From NCBI GenBank assembly GCA_030998225.1, contig JAPYXD010000753.1, positions 1,364,001-1,428,000 of the forward strand: a stretch of DNA of 64,000 nt, read 5' to 3'. The notes beneath the pieces were generated by a model that made no database searches, had not been told where the DNA came from, and was given only the letters and a program-made list of their open reading frames with translations. Below, one piece after another: positions 1 through 11,685 of this stretch. The stretch's first letter is position 1, and each line of letters starts with the position of its first letter. The translations under genes and the position numbers were made by a program. This DNA comes from Diplolepis rosae. Its lineage: Eukaryota; Arthropoda; Insecta; Hymenoptera; Diplolepididae.

Positions 1-345
1 GCTACCGAACACAATTAATACGTTTGAAGAGAGCAATGGCCGAAAAACGCCCGGAATATGCGACCAGACACAAGGCTATTCCGGTTAAGAACTATTTGGA
101 AAACAGTGGATGGGAAGTTTTACCCCACCCGCCTTATAGCCCAGACCTTGCCCCTTCTGACTACCATTTGTTCCGGTCGATGCAGAACGCCCTCACTGGA
201 ATACGGTTCACATCAGAACAGGGTATCAAAAATTGGCTTGATTCATTCTTGGCCGCCAAACCGGCGCAGTTTTTTTTGGGATGGAATCCACAAATTGCCA
301 GAAAGATTGACAATTTAAACAAAATAGCCAAAAAATTATGGTAAT
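1..345 (+). pseudogene. Mariner transposase C-terminal fragment
   Basis: The reading RLKRAMAEKRPEYATRH is followed, after a deletion, by VKNYLENSGWEVLPHPPYSP and the catalytic segment DLAPSDYHLF. The stretch with the second catalytic Asp (HDNARPH) is missing, so the copy is dead. It belongs to the same family as the element at 62516-63339, and its left part lies outside the window. Confidence 0.8.
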
Positions 346-353
346 GGTGCGAA

Positions 354-1110
354 ATGCGCAAGATTTGGATACTCGCTTCTTACATAGAGTTAAAACGGAA
401 TGTCGAAGCAGATTTTGAATCGCGGTGGCTAGAACCACACACCGAAATTGAATTATCTGATTCCACATTTAAAAATCTTTGTGAACGCTTTGGAAAACCC
501 GACATCGATTTATTTGCTGGTAGAAAAAATGCAAAATGTCCCACATTTGTTTGATGGAAAAAAGACCCAGAGTCCATAGCAATTGATGCATCCACTTTGT
601 CTTGGAACCAACTTTTCTTCTACGCATTTCCGCCTGGTTCAGTAATTCTGAGAAATTTACAAAAATAAAGTGATAACGCTAGACGTATAATGGTAGTGCC
701 GGAGTGGCTAGCACAACCATGGTACCCGCTCTTTCATGATCTCTTAAATTCCTAAGCTGTAAAATATAAAGCTGAAGATTGTCTTATTTTGTCCAGCGAA
801 GAGGAGCCCTTTTGGAAGAAGGTTACCCTGGTGGCAAGTGTTATCAGCGAGGCATTTGAGAGAAGAGGAATTCCCAAAGAATCATTACAGATAATACTTT
901 CTTCACTAACTAACTCATCACTAAAGCAATACGAAACATGGTTAAAGAAGTGATGGAGTTTTTGTGAAGAAAGAAAAATAAGCCCTTTTGATAATTTTGC
1001 AAAAAACGATTTAACCTTTTTATTTAAAATAAATAAAATCATCTTTGTAACCGTTTTCATCTGAACGGCGAAATAAAGAGCTCGATCGGTAAGAGAATCA
1101 AGTAATAAAG
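354..1110 (+). pseudogene. DIRS-like retroelement remnant (RNase H end and start of tyrosine recombinase)
   Basis: The translation shows NVEADFESRWLE, then FGKPDIDLFAGRKNAKC, WKKDPESIAIDA, FYAFPPGS and VVPEWLAQPWYPLFHDLL, the RNase H-type stretch typical of DIRS-like polyproteins. It continues to an SLKQYETWLKKW segment like the N-terminal arm of their tyrosine recombinase. Several stops and a frame change break it. No terminal repeats were found. Clade assignment is from memory of the motif order. Confidence 0.55.
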
Positions 1111-2005
1111 TCCTCATAAAAGTTTCTAAAATTTAAAAATTGTTCAGAATTCATTTTTTATGTCGCTAATTAAAATTTTGGATATCTTTTCAAACTCTTT
1201 CTGGGCCGGTTTAATTGTAAATTACTGAATGTATGCAGTGAATTCTACATTTTAACTCAACATGTGATGTGAATACTAGATGACTTCATTTCGAATTGCA
1301 AGCTATGACGTAAGCTTTGAGCTTTTTGATTTTTATTACTTTCATTAATTTCTGCATTTTGATCTTTACAGAAATTCAAATTAATCTTTAAATTTATGCA
1401 TTATTTCCTATATTTTGGTCCGTACAGAAATTTTGAATTAATCTTTTAATTATGGCACTGTAGAGGGCCCCCATATATTGGCCGAAACGTTTGCATTTCA
1501 TTTTACGTCCTTTTTACGTTTTTTTTATAACTACCATTGAAAATTTTAAATAAAGAAAATAAGAAAAAACTGATCCAATGCTGAAACGAAAAGAAATCAA
1601 TAAAAATTATTAAATTTACTCGTGTGGTTGTTACCCTCGCTTTGCTCGGGCATCAAACGTAAATTACGTTTCTTATGATATTTGACGTGGAAAATAATAA
1701 AAACGATTAAATCAATCTGTAAAATTTTTTTCATTTAAATTCTCCATAAATAATCCTAGCCTGCAAAGTTGCATTGAATAAATTATATACTCTTCGGATT
1801 TCATAATTAGTTTCAAAGCAATCATTAAAATCCAGCAATAATGAAAAAAAGTTTTTTTTTTACAGATAGAAAACAGAAAATCAAAACCAATTCATTTATT
1901 GATATTATTACAAAGAATTTATACAATAACATGAAGTTGGGTGATAAGTATGTCAAAATATACAAATCATAAAGTGGAGTAAATTTGAATTGCATACTAT
2001 TATGT
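1111..2005. other. Non-coding spacer downstream of gene 1
   Basis: No ORF of interest. From about 1570 to 1850 it resembles the block that lies upstream of exon 1 in other units (compare 14440-14660, 55720-55960, 63640-63900), suggesting the array once continued to the left. Positions 1619-1665 match 18510-18560 in inverted orientation. Confidence 0.5.
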
Positions 2006-2228
2006 CACTGAGAGAACATTTTGTTGTAATAAACAAACATATCCCTTATATACGGTGAAAGAAACGATTTGTCTGATACGAACCAATTTGATTTAATCTA
2101 AAAAAAACATGTTAAATTTCAAGGAAACTATTTGTTTCAAATAAACAAAATTTGGCAAATACTAATTTCTTGTTTGGCCGTATATTAAAGATCTGTTTTC
2201 TTGTTTCAAACGAAATGTTCTCTGAGTG
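2006..2228. mobile_element. MITE in the 3' UTR of gene 1
   Basis: Termini CACTGAGAGAACATTTTGTT and its inverted counterpart (ending CTGAGTG) enclose 223 bp without coding capacity. It starts about ten bases after the exon 5 stop codon. The same insertion sits at the same place behind every exon 5 copy in the window. Confidence 0.75.
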
Positions 2229-2237
2229 TGCTACCAC

Positions 2238-5200
2238 TTAAAATGGGTTATTCGCTGTGAAATTTCGACTATTTTTATTTGCTGATAGCTGTCTGAGAAT
2301 ATTGCGTATTCCGCATAGATAGCTTACATCTAAATATTTAGAGACTTCAGTTAATTCATTATACTCTGTAATGAGGATTCCTAAAAGTTCATTATGGACG
2401 AATAGAAGATCACCTATTTTTTCCTGAAAAGTCACAAGATATCAATTTTGAGCTTTATCTTGAAAAATACAAATTCAGGTTGATTGGGCTATTGATTTTA
2501 TTCTTAATAGTAGTACTTTTAACAAAATGCAATACCCGAGTGGAAATAAATTCAGGATCCAGTCGGGAGTACTACGATAATGTCACGGGGATCCGATCGG
2601 GAACGAGTCAGTTTGTTAACCAAAAAAACCTACCCGATTCACGTCAGATCCCAAATGTTACTTAAACGTGACTTTCCAGAATTTCCTTATTTACAAATCC
2701 CTGCTGGATCCCGATTGGTACCAAACCTGTAGCAGTGACAACCCGGGATTTTTCCACACGGGTATTAGTTGTAAGATCATTACTTTATAATTCACAAATT
2801 GCTTTAACTCGATACACTTACATACGGTCTCTGAAATTCTCTTTGTACGTAGATAAACCTATCATGTATTTCGTTAGTCATACCACATGTTATATCTGGT
2901 GTTGGCTGGAAAAAAATATTAGACATATTTGTAATATGATTGGTACGCAAATATGACAATTTTGTAAACTGTCCGCAAAACTACTAATTGAATACGAGGT
3001 CTGTCCGGAAAGTATCGGGCCTACCTTTATATCTCCGCGCTGGCGTTATTCTTCATCATCGGGCGGGTGGCATCCTCCAAAGTAATTCCCTCTTGATTGA
3101 ATAAAACGGTTCCAGCGATGTTTACACTTCTCAAAACAGTCCTGGAACTCACTTTTAGGGATGGCCTCGAGTACGCTCGTCGCATTATTTTCAACCGTCG
3201 TTTTGTCATCGAATCGCTGTCCTTTGAGTGGTTTTTTGAGTTTTGGAAAGAGCCAAAAGTCACGGGGGGCTATGTCGGGACTGTACGGAGGTTGTCGAAG
3301 CAATGCGATACTGTGTTTACTCAGAAACTGCTGCACAAGATCAGTGTGTCCAGATTTGACACGCGAACGTTACGCACACAACGCCAACAGCAGTACGTAC
3401 GTGAGAATGGTTGCGCGCGCAGCGTAGTGTGTCTGCTGTTCGCAGTGGTTCTCTGAGTTTTCTCTGGTTTTCTCTCTTTGACAAGGAGCCTTCAACCAGA
3501 GAAAACTCAGAGAACCACTGCGAACAGCAGACACACTACGCTGCGCGCGAAACCATTCTCACGTACGTACTGCTGTTGGCGTTGTGTGCGCAACGTTCGC
3601 GTGTCAAATCTGGACACACTGCACAAGATTCGATGAATGAGCTGGCGCGTTATCGTGGTGAAGAAGCCAGCCACCGCACACACGCGAGTCATTCCTAAAA
3701 TTTTGTTCAAAATTTTCCAAACAGTAGTTTTCGGTATTCCGAGATCATTTTCTAGTTCACGAACAGCTAATCGACGATCACGTTCAATCGCAAGTCGCAC
3801 CCGCTCAATATTATCCAATTTTTTTGTCGTCGAAGGTCGGCCAGAACGAGAATCACTATCAACAGAAGTGCGGCCTCCTTTGAAACGATTATACCACTCT
3901 TTTATTCGTGTTTTGCTCATACACTCATTTCCAAACGCCTTCTGCATCATCTGAATAGTTTCCACACTCGTTTTTCCGAGTTGAAAACAAAATTTGATGC
4001 AAATTCGTTGATCTTGTTTTTCAGTCATTTTTAACAATCACAAAATCCGCCGAACTCCAAAATAGCTTTGTAGACAAAGACACGCTGCGCATGAAATATA
4101 CGTTTGGCAGATGTCAGCAAGCCACCGATAGGTTCGTGAGGCTTTACTGTTCACGTTTATGCCCCGCAGAGGTCGCTCGAACACTATGTCGCGGAGATAT
4201 AAAGGTTGGCCCGATACTTTCCGGACAGACCTCGTATAAGAGAATAAGCTGATTCTATCAGTGAAGTAGTTGATTGAGAAATTTTGTCCCGCCCAAGAAC
4301 AATGTGTTACAAAGACACATTATTCAGATTCATTTGACGCGAATGATTCTTAATTGTCCCCGAAAGCTAAGTGAATGATACTATTTATTGCATAAAGGCG
4401 GGATGAAAAATTTATTTAAAATGTTGATTTTCTTCAAAAAGCTTCAATCAGCTGCTTTTTGCGTAGGTAAAATTTAGTATTCATGTGCAATTACTTCGTA
4501 ATTGTGTGTCCGAAAGTCAAACGGCTCTTGTGCAAATGCATTGACATCGAGATTTAATTTTGTATTATTATCGAAAAATGGTACATATTTAATGCTTTCC
4601 AGGTCTAGTTCTTCTTCAGTTTCAATGCTCTCCACTATCTGCAAAGGAATTCAGCTTTTTAAAAATTATATGTGTATGTCCAAATAAACCACAACTTTTA
4701 GATGTTATAATAAGAAATAAACTGCAACTAATTCAATGCGTCAAATTTCATAACGAACATTTAAAAACTTCAAATAAATTTGAAATTTTATTGTTTTATA
4801 TAATGTACAACACAGAAGGAATATAGAAAAAATAGGTGTTATCTTTACTAGAATCTAGATACTAGATAACTAGTTATTTTTTAGCCTAGAATTTTGGTAA
4901 AGATAACATCAAGTTCTATGTACACTGAGAGAAGAGTTTGGTTGTCCTATCCATTTTGTTGGTCGTCGCAGACACGAGTTGCTTGCTGTAACTATCCCGA
5001 ATATCGAGGGGTCTTTCACTCAGGTATCACTGAGTTTTTAAAATTCGAAATTGATTCCGAATTGAGCTCTAGTTATGGAACTCAACGATTTAATGCATGG
5101 TTCAGTGGAATAAAAAAAAACAAATTGGACTCATAGAGAATTGAGGCAATAAGTTGAAACAGTATGGAATCAGCGAATTCATCGAGAATCACTCGGATCA

Positions 5201-8200
5201 GTCCCAGATAAAGGAATTCTTATAAGAGTAAAAGCGAGTCGAGGCGAATCGGGCTGTATTCGGCTCTGTTTGATCCTGCTCGAGTCCGCCAATGCGCGTC
5301 GAGGGGCAAATTTAGTGTGTGTATGCGCAATATGAAATAGTGCTTGAAATGGTAGTGATGAGTAGTGGTGGTCAGAATACACATGGGTTTTGACGTATCG
5401 TTTCATGTGCTTCGATATTGTTTCAAAATTAAGTACAACTCAATGATTAAGGGGGGAGATACCTCTAGAACTTTCAAAAAATCAAAAAATTTTTTTTTGC
5501 TCAAATCGATTGAAAAACTATTCAAAAATATAATCCACCAACATTCATGACTCGTAAGTTGAATGGAACATATTTTTTCATGTACAAAAACTTTGAGGCT
5601 CGTTTTCTCGAAACTACCTTTTTTTATCCGGCCGTCAAGATTGCGAGCAAACTATTCAACCGATTTACATGAATGAAACGGTATTTTATAGACAATTCTA
5701 TATTCAAGTGCGTGGTAGGGTGCTTTTTCGAGAAAAATAGTATTTCTACAGTTATTTAACTATTTTCATGTCAAGAAACACGGGCAAAAATGGCACTTTT
5801 TCACGAAACGCATGAAAATATACCCAATTTTTCGAAATTCTTAAAAACCCCCTGCTATGCACTCGATAAAGCTTCCCGATTTATAAAAAAATTTCTTTTA
5901 TCGTTTTAGATGAAAAACCTAGCCAGGAAGTTGATGGCCGCAAAAAATGTTAGCAGCGACGCTATCGACGGGATCCGTCATATTTCCGCCAATTTGTATT
6001 TTTCTATCATGAAAAAATTGTTTTTTTGAAGTTAAATAATGCCTTCTAATATATGCAAAAAATTTGGACTTGCTTCGTTTTCATTCTCCGAGAATGAAAT
6101 TGAAAAAAACTGCTTTTTTTAAGGGTTCTAGAGGTATCTCCCCCCTTAAGGTAGTACGAGCACGGTAGCATCTTCGAACAAAAGACTTGATTTTGATTTA
6201 ATGTGAAGTTCAAATACGACTAAACAAATTCTGAAAATTTGGGGGGGGGGGGGGGGGGTTGACCGATTGTTTAAACAGATAATCGACTTCAAAAGTCAGC
6301 ATATTAAGCATTGGTCTTAAGGCAAAGTGGTGGATAAATGAAATGTTTTAATCATTTTCGCCCAAATTTGTCGATGAAAATGAAAAAAAAAAACTATTTA
6401 ATTCACAGCTAAGACCTTAACGAAGAAATTAAAGAAAAAACCGTAGTCGCGGACTTATTAAAAAGCTATTTAAAAAAAATTTCAGCTTTTTAGAAAAATT
6501 AGCTGGCTTTGGTGTCCATACGTACAGCTGGGGTCACGTGATCAACCTCACCTCTTTACCGCGTGCCCGCAACGGTCTATCCCCACCCGGTACTCTGCTC
6601 ATACTACCTTAATTGTATTAAAAGGCGTCGTTTTCAGTGTTCTCATATGGAGGTATGCATACACTATTTTGCCAAACAATACGACACAATTTAAGTATCA
6701 ATATAACCTCAAGATAAGATTTTTATCGATATTTTGACTGATTATTTAATAAATGTAATGGCAAACTAATTGCTCTTTACTGTTTTCGTGACTTTTCCAA
6801 TGTTTTTAAGACGTCGGTATAGTAACTTTTTTCATTCATTAATTCGTACATAAAAAATTAGCGCCTTTATTTTTTATATGTTGACAAAAATTTGCTGAGC
6901 CTGCAATTGATATTGAAGTAGTATTTATTCGAAGTAAATGAAAATAAATACCGAAATTTCAATAAATCCAAAATTTATTCCAAATATTAATTTAAAATTG
7001 ACTTGAATATCTTTTTCTTTTTTGCAAATTGATTCTATATTTTTTCCTAAACTTGATAAGCCATTTAAAAAATGTTTGAAATGAAAATTGATCATTCTAA
7101 ATCACTTGCATCGAAATTACAATATTTCCAAAAAAATTTTCAATTATTATTTTCAAATCTATTTAATTATCATCTTTTTTTGCATTTACCTTATCTAATT
7201 ATTTCCTGAACCTAATAAACCATTTTAGAATTTCTGAAATGAAAAGGAAATTTTTTTCCCTAAATTACTGGTATCGAAATTTAAATATTTCCAAAATTTC
7301 TTCTAATTATTATTATAAAATTGGCGTGCATCTCTTCTTTTCTTGCGCGTCCATTCTAAAGTTATTTCTGAACTAAATGAACCTTTTCTGAATTTCTGAA
7401 ACGAACAATAAATATTTCATTCTGAATTACTAGTATCGAAATGACAATATTCCAGAAATTTCTTTTAATGATTTTTGTAAACATGACTAAAATGATATCT
7501 TTTTTCAAATCAATTCTACACTTATTTCTGAACTGAATAAAGTATATTTGAATTTTTTTCAATTAAAAATAAATCTGTGTTTTTGAAACGTCGTTATTAA
7601 GATTTTTTATTGCCAAAATTTCTTTTAATTATTACTGTAGAATTAAATAAAATGGCTTCTATTTTTTGGTGCGCCGACTCTAAAATTACTTTTAAAGTAA
7701 ATGAACTCATTTTTGCATGTCTAAAACGAGAATAAAATTTTTCTCTATGATTCATTAGTATCTAAATTTTCATATTTCCTTCAATTATTATTGTAACATT
7801 GACTTAGATGATTTCTTTTTTTAAACATTCATTTTAAAATCATTTCTGAAAAAAATTGAGTATATTTAAATTTTCGGCAATTAAAGTGTTTTACGTTTCC
7901 ATTTATATTACAATTGCACTCGAAAATGTCTTTAATAGATTAAAAACTCTTGTCTTGGACCTTGATTCCGAAAAAAAATTATCACAAAATAGTACTTTAA
8001 AGTTGAGAAAAAATAATTCACAGCTAAAAATTTCATTATTGTATAATATGATTCTGCAACTTTGCAATGTGATTCATTAATTAATTCAAACACGAAACTT
8101 GTAACCCTTGAACTATGCGAGGCCTCTGTAGAACGGCAACCATGCTCGCTACTATGCATGTAACAAGAGCGAAGCAGGCCAAGCACAGGCGCGAACATAG

Positions 8201-10287
8201 GGCGCAAGCGCACGCCTCCCACTCACGAGTCGCGTCTCACACGCGCGGCGCGGGAACCACGGTGCTATAAAACCGGGATGCGGCTCAGTGATCCCAGAAC
8301 GTGGGAGCTGGCGGCCCCCACCATAGACCCCACCAGCTCATGGCTTCTTCCTCGCTCGACTGCCATAGGTTGGTTGAATGAGGAAGACACAATGAGCTCG
8401 TGGCATCTATGGTGGGGGCTGCCAGCTCCCACGTTCTGGGATCACTGATGCGGCTATGGGAAGATTATTCGGGCGGCTCACAAGCGTTCGTAATCAGTCC
8501 AAGTGACATTTTAGAACAGGCTGGAAGTTTTCTGCTTTCAGACGAGTTCTAACTTGTCATCTGAGATTTGTTATGGCACGTTGGGAGTTTTTTGCTTCCC
8601 GCTGAGTTCTAACTGGTTTCACTCTTGAGGTCCGTGGGACAGATTAAGAGGTTTCTCCTCTTATTTCGAGTTCTGCGCTCAAGATTACTACGATCGTTAC
8701 AAAAGGGTTTCATCAATGAATTTTTACATTCATTGATAAACATTTCACACGATCTATTCTTACGGTCACTCTTGAGAGGCTCAAAGGAGATGAAACCTTA
8801 TCTTAAATAAAGCACATGAACTTTATTTAAGCGCGGGAAATTTTTTTTTTGAATTGTATCGAGTTATCGGGAATAAAATTGTAATCAAATGTTTATTTCA
8901 TGTTATATTAAATAGATAGTATATTTAGAGGATAACTTTTAGAGTAGGGCGATTTCTCTCTTTTGAAATAAATAATGTCAGGATTGATCAATAAAAATTT
9001 AATTATAGAAGAATTTAAAATTAAATAAATAGAAATAAAAAAATTACAAACTTAATAACCGAAAGAAAAATCACCGTACATTCTGAATTTGAAGCATGTG
9101 CGCTCGCGAGGCAGAAGCCGCGCGCAAGGAGTGTTATATATCTCCACCAATTTATTTCGCCCCACTTTCAACCATGGCTCATTTTAAAGGACAAAAATCG
9201 AGCTTTTTTTTTAAACATAATTTTGTAAAGAAAATTAACGGCCGCACTTGGAGAAAAACTCAAAAATATGTTTAAAATTAAAAAATGAAGCTCAATTTTT
9301 TAAATCTAAAACCATTGCCTTCAGCGTAAAGCTGATGAAAAAACGTTTCTAAGACCTCCATAAAAAAATTAATTTGGTTAAGTTTTGTAGAAGTTATGGT
9401 TAATTGAGTATCAGCGTGAGCGGTAAAAGGTTGAAAATTCGAGCCCCTGTATACTGACAACCCGTCATACTAGAGACGTTCTCTTGGGGGAATTAAAAGA
9501 GTTTTACTAGGACAATAATTTCGCGGACTTTCAAGGAAATCGGAGACAAAAAGTTTTTAGGCGGGTACACTTGACGAATTTTGCCCCTATAGTGAAATTT
9601 TTACAAAATCAGCGCGGGCTCAGCGGGCTCAGTGACAATTAGACTTCGTTTTCCCGTACTCGCGTCAACTTGAGCTCGAAACCAATGTAATCACTTTCAT
9701 CGATGCTTTTAACTCGGAGCTCGATTCTTTTCTACTTTATTAAGTTTATTAAGTTTATAGTTTAAGTTATATATTAAGATCGTTTAAGTCCAGAATCACA
9801 GGTAATTAACCAGAATCACCGAATAAGTTGTTTAATATCGTTTAATATGGAATCGATTTCTGAGTGTAAGGCTCCTCGCCGAATACTAACACTCTTTATT
9901 ACCATCTTCTGGTTTTTCTCAGCCAGAATTGATTGTGTCAAACATTAAACTGGTTGGTGCATCTGAATCCGACGAATTACAATCATTCTATTTAATAAAA
10001 TTGATTATTTCTCACCAGTAGTAAAGCAATGTCATTTTCTATCTTCTTCAGTGTTGTAGTGGCTTTCATCTTCTTTTCACGAATATATATTACGGGCTCT
10101 TTATTATTTCTTATACTAATCTTATGGACAAGGACGGTTGCAGCACGCAAGCAGACGCCCATACCGATAATTTTAGTACCATCCAGAATGTAGACTATAG
10201 ATTCCAGAGCTGTACCCAACTTATCCTCCGGTACATACTCGTTACCCTTTGAAGTTAATTGACTCAGTAATGTCGAATTCCTCTCTG
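2238..10287 (-). CDS. Gene 1, exons 2-5 of secreted serine protease homolog-like protein (own exon 1 lost)
   Basis: Exons on the minus strand: E2 10287-10016 (272 bp), E3 4638-4495 (144), E4 2905-2822 (84), E5 2423-2238 (186, with stop). Every junction has AG and GT in the frame used by the other copies, and all four exons are open. E2 carries ENDIALLL, like the Asp102 DIALL box of S1 proteases. At the E4/E5 join, YEKIGDLLF replaces the GDSGGPL loop, so the nucleophile Ser is absent. The His57 region reads VLVHKIS instead of TAAHC. E5 ends in an amphipathic helix, as S1 domains do. No exon 1 or TATA box lies just upstream: a repeat at 10735-11060 replaces them, followed by the 5'-flank block at about 11060. 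The nearest exon 1 is at 18684-18741, across an 8.4-kb gap. Spliced to it the product would be 247 aa. AATAAA at 1895-1900 (minus) is a possible poly(A) signal. Fold assignment is inference; exon structure is seen. Confidence 0.68.
2995..4234 (-). mobile_element. Mariner element, internally deleted and interrupted by a hAT MITE
   Basis: Inverted termini begin CGAGGTCTGTCCGGAAAGTA at 2995 and end TACTTTCCGGACAGACCTCG at 4234, each next to TA. The minus-strand transposase reads from 4037 (MLKMTEKQDQRICIKFCFQL, then HTH segments with SGRPSTTKK). After the hAT insertion it resumes at 3336 with PPYSPDIAPRDFWLF to the end near 3046. The segment with the first two catalytic Asp residues is absent. 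It sits in intron 3 of gene 1. Confidence 0.88.
3342..3621. mobile_element. Foldback hAT-type MITE inside the mariner
   Basis: An almost perfect palindrome of 280 bp begins CAGTGTGTCCAGATTTGACA and ends with its complement GGACACACTG. The 8-bp flanks CACAAGAT (3334-3341 and 3622-3629) are identical. Termini of CAGTG type and 8-bp duplications are hAT hallmarks. Removing it rejoins the mariner sequence. Confidence 0.88.
5451..6145. mobile_element. TTAA-flanked inverted-repeat element (piggyBac-like MITE)
   Basis: 695 bp between TTAA (5447-5450) and TTAA (6146-6149). The inverted ends read GGGGGGAGATACCTCTAGAA and complement. No coding capacity. The TTAA target is the piggyBac signature; superfamily membership is inferred from this alone. 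Confidence 0.72.
6150..6608. mobile_element. Second TTAA-flanked element, abutting the first
   Basis: 459 bp between the shared TTAA at 6146-6149 and TTAA at 6609-6612. Ends GGTAGTACGAGCACGG and, inverted, GGTAGTATGAGCAGAG. It contains an uninterrupted run of 18 G at 6241-6258. No ORF. Confidence 0.7.
6613..8090. other. AT-rich non-coding stretch
   Basis: From about 6940 to 7860 a degenerate motif of roughly 180 bp recurs (phrases like TTTTGAAATTTCTGAAATGA, TAGTATCGAAAT and ATTATTGTAAAATTGACT), suggesting a worn tandem repeat. Nothing coding was seen. Confidence 0.4.
8090..8840 (+). mobile_element. Possible solo LTR
   Basis: A GC-rich block in AT-rich surroundings, with a TATA-like CTATAAAA (8264-8271) and a poly(A)-like AATAAAGC near 8806, as in the U3-R-U5 of an LTR. 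Clean TG/CA ends and a target duplication were not found. A hAT MITE is inserted within it. Confidence 0.3.
8286..8447. mobile_element. hAT-type foldback MITE
   Basis: 162 bp with inverted ends CAGTGATCCCAGAACGTGGG and complement, flanked by the identical 8-bp sequence ATGCGGCT (8278-8285 and 8448-8455). No ORF. Confidence 0.88.
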
Positions 10288-10734
10288 CTGGAAACATATT
10301 CAAACAAATTGAGTTGACAATAAAGACGCAACTCTGATGTCAATATAATCTTTTTAAAAGACATTAAGACTTTCTTATATGGAGTAAAAATAAAATTAGT
10401 GAAAAAAGTCTCTAAATTTCGATCAATTTTTTTTCTGATTTTAATCCCCTAACAGTAAAAACAATATCTTTCCTAAAAATCCGCTTGCATGCATCATTAA
10501 AATAATGTGAAGAAGAGGCTCCCTGGGAAGATTCTAAATTTGAATTGACTACTAATTCAAATCCCTCATGGAGAAAAATAGATAATCAGTGATAGTATTT
10601 AGCTATTACAGTTAATTTTATTTATCAGTGAAATATGTGACATCCATTTCGGATATCCAGGCGTAGCATCTGAGGATATCAAAAAGGTAAAGGTAATATA
10701 TAATATTACATTTAAGTATCAAAAATTTAATATC

Positions 10735-11060
10735 ACACTGAGAGACTATTCGTTAGAGTAAATCATAAAAATGAATTATATTTTAGTAAGATATCGTTTC
10801 AAAATGAGGCAAACAGGGTTTACATAGCAGAAATTAATATAGTGGATTTCAAGCTGCGAAGTTAATATTTTCGTTTGAATAAATGAAATATATGTTTTAC
10901 TGCTTGTTATAAAACCTACGAGAACATTTTTTTTTTGTTTATCCCATAACTTTTAAAATAATACATGAAAAATTTTCAAATATTGGGTTTCTTCATTTTA
11001 TATGTTAGTCTATCAATCCTTAAAATTTCAAGTAAATCGGAAACGTGGAGTCCTGAACCC
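10735..11060. repeat. Interspersed repeat A copy replacing exon 1 of gene 1
   Basis: Begins CACTGAGAGACTATTCGTTA and continues with the AGTAAATCATAAAAATGAAT stretch found also at 21.2, 33.5, 47.0 and 57.5 kb. It lies where exon 1 and the TATA box of gene 1 should be. Confidence 0.6.
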
Positions 11061-11284
11061 GTCGGATTTGGCATGGATTACTCAGTCTTAAACTAATTAT
11101 TTGCGAAACACATTGCGTTATACATACTCGATTACAGTTTACTCGAATAAAATTTTATTGTTATTAATTATAAACAGTGATGACTGTCCTTCCTTTCTTC
11201 GACCGTTATATGTCATACAGGAATTTTTTAGTCGGTCTTACGGTCAATTAAATAAAATTTTCTATTAATTCTCCTTCATATATT

Positions 11285-11330
11285 TATTAAATTCTCCTAC
11301 GTTTCGACCTTACTGCAGGTCTTTTTCAAG
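11285..11330 (-). ncRNA. Degenerate hammerhead-like motif in Penelope-like element 1
   Basis: The minus strand reads TTGAAAAAGACC, a hairpin loop, then GGTCGAAACGTAGG. Stem II and the GAAAC core resemble hammerhead ribozymes of Penelope-like ends, but the CUGANGA core is altered to UUGAAAA, so activity is doubtful. Confidence 0.4.
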
Positions 11331-11685
11331 GAATATGTTCTTCACTAAAATTTTACAAAATAATTTAAATCTAATTACACTTTTCAAAGCGAGCTAATAT
11401 ATATATTATTGTTATAAACGAGTACTTACATAATTTATTAATACAAAAAACACACATGAAAATTACGTCATATTATTAAAATTGTCAATTAAAATAAAAG
11501 CCTCAACAATTGAGGGATTCAATAATTTAAAATTACATTGTAATGTGATGTGTACTATCAGGCGACGCAAGACAAACTGTAGGATAGTGAGACGAAGAAA
11601 CAATAAATTGAATTAAATTCACCAATGAAAAGCGTGCTAAAGCTTGAGAACGCAAACTTGGAAATCAACGTTCAAATTTAATATG

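Larger units (their letters stand above)
5002..9868. mobile_element. Composite insertion of about 4.9 kb in intron 2 of gene 1
   Basis: In genes 2 and 3 intron 2 runs straight through CCCGAATAGTAACACTC. In gene 1 it is interrupted after CCGAATA (4997-5003) and resumes at CCGAATACTAACACTC near 9872. The inserted ends are imperfect inverted repeats (CGAGGGGTCTTTCACTCAG against CGAGGAGCCTTACACTCAG). Inside are two TTAA-flanked MITEs, a hAT MITE and LTR-like sequence, but no long ORF. The outer element is an unidentified, non-autonomous DNA transposon. Confidence 0.55.

Noticed and set aside
2238..2435. Starting exon 5 at the upstream ATG (MTFQ) in gene 1 and its sisters
   Set aside because: The ATG lies in the intron. 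TTTTCAG just before GAAAAAATAGG is a good acceptor, and the frame joins exon 4 in phase 0.
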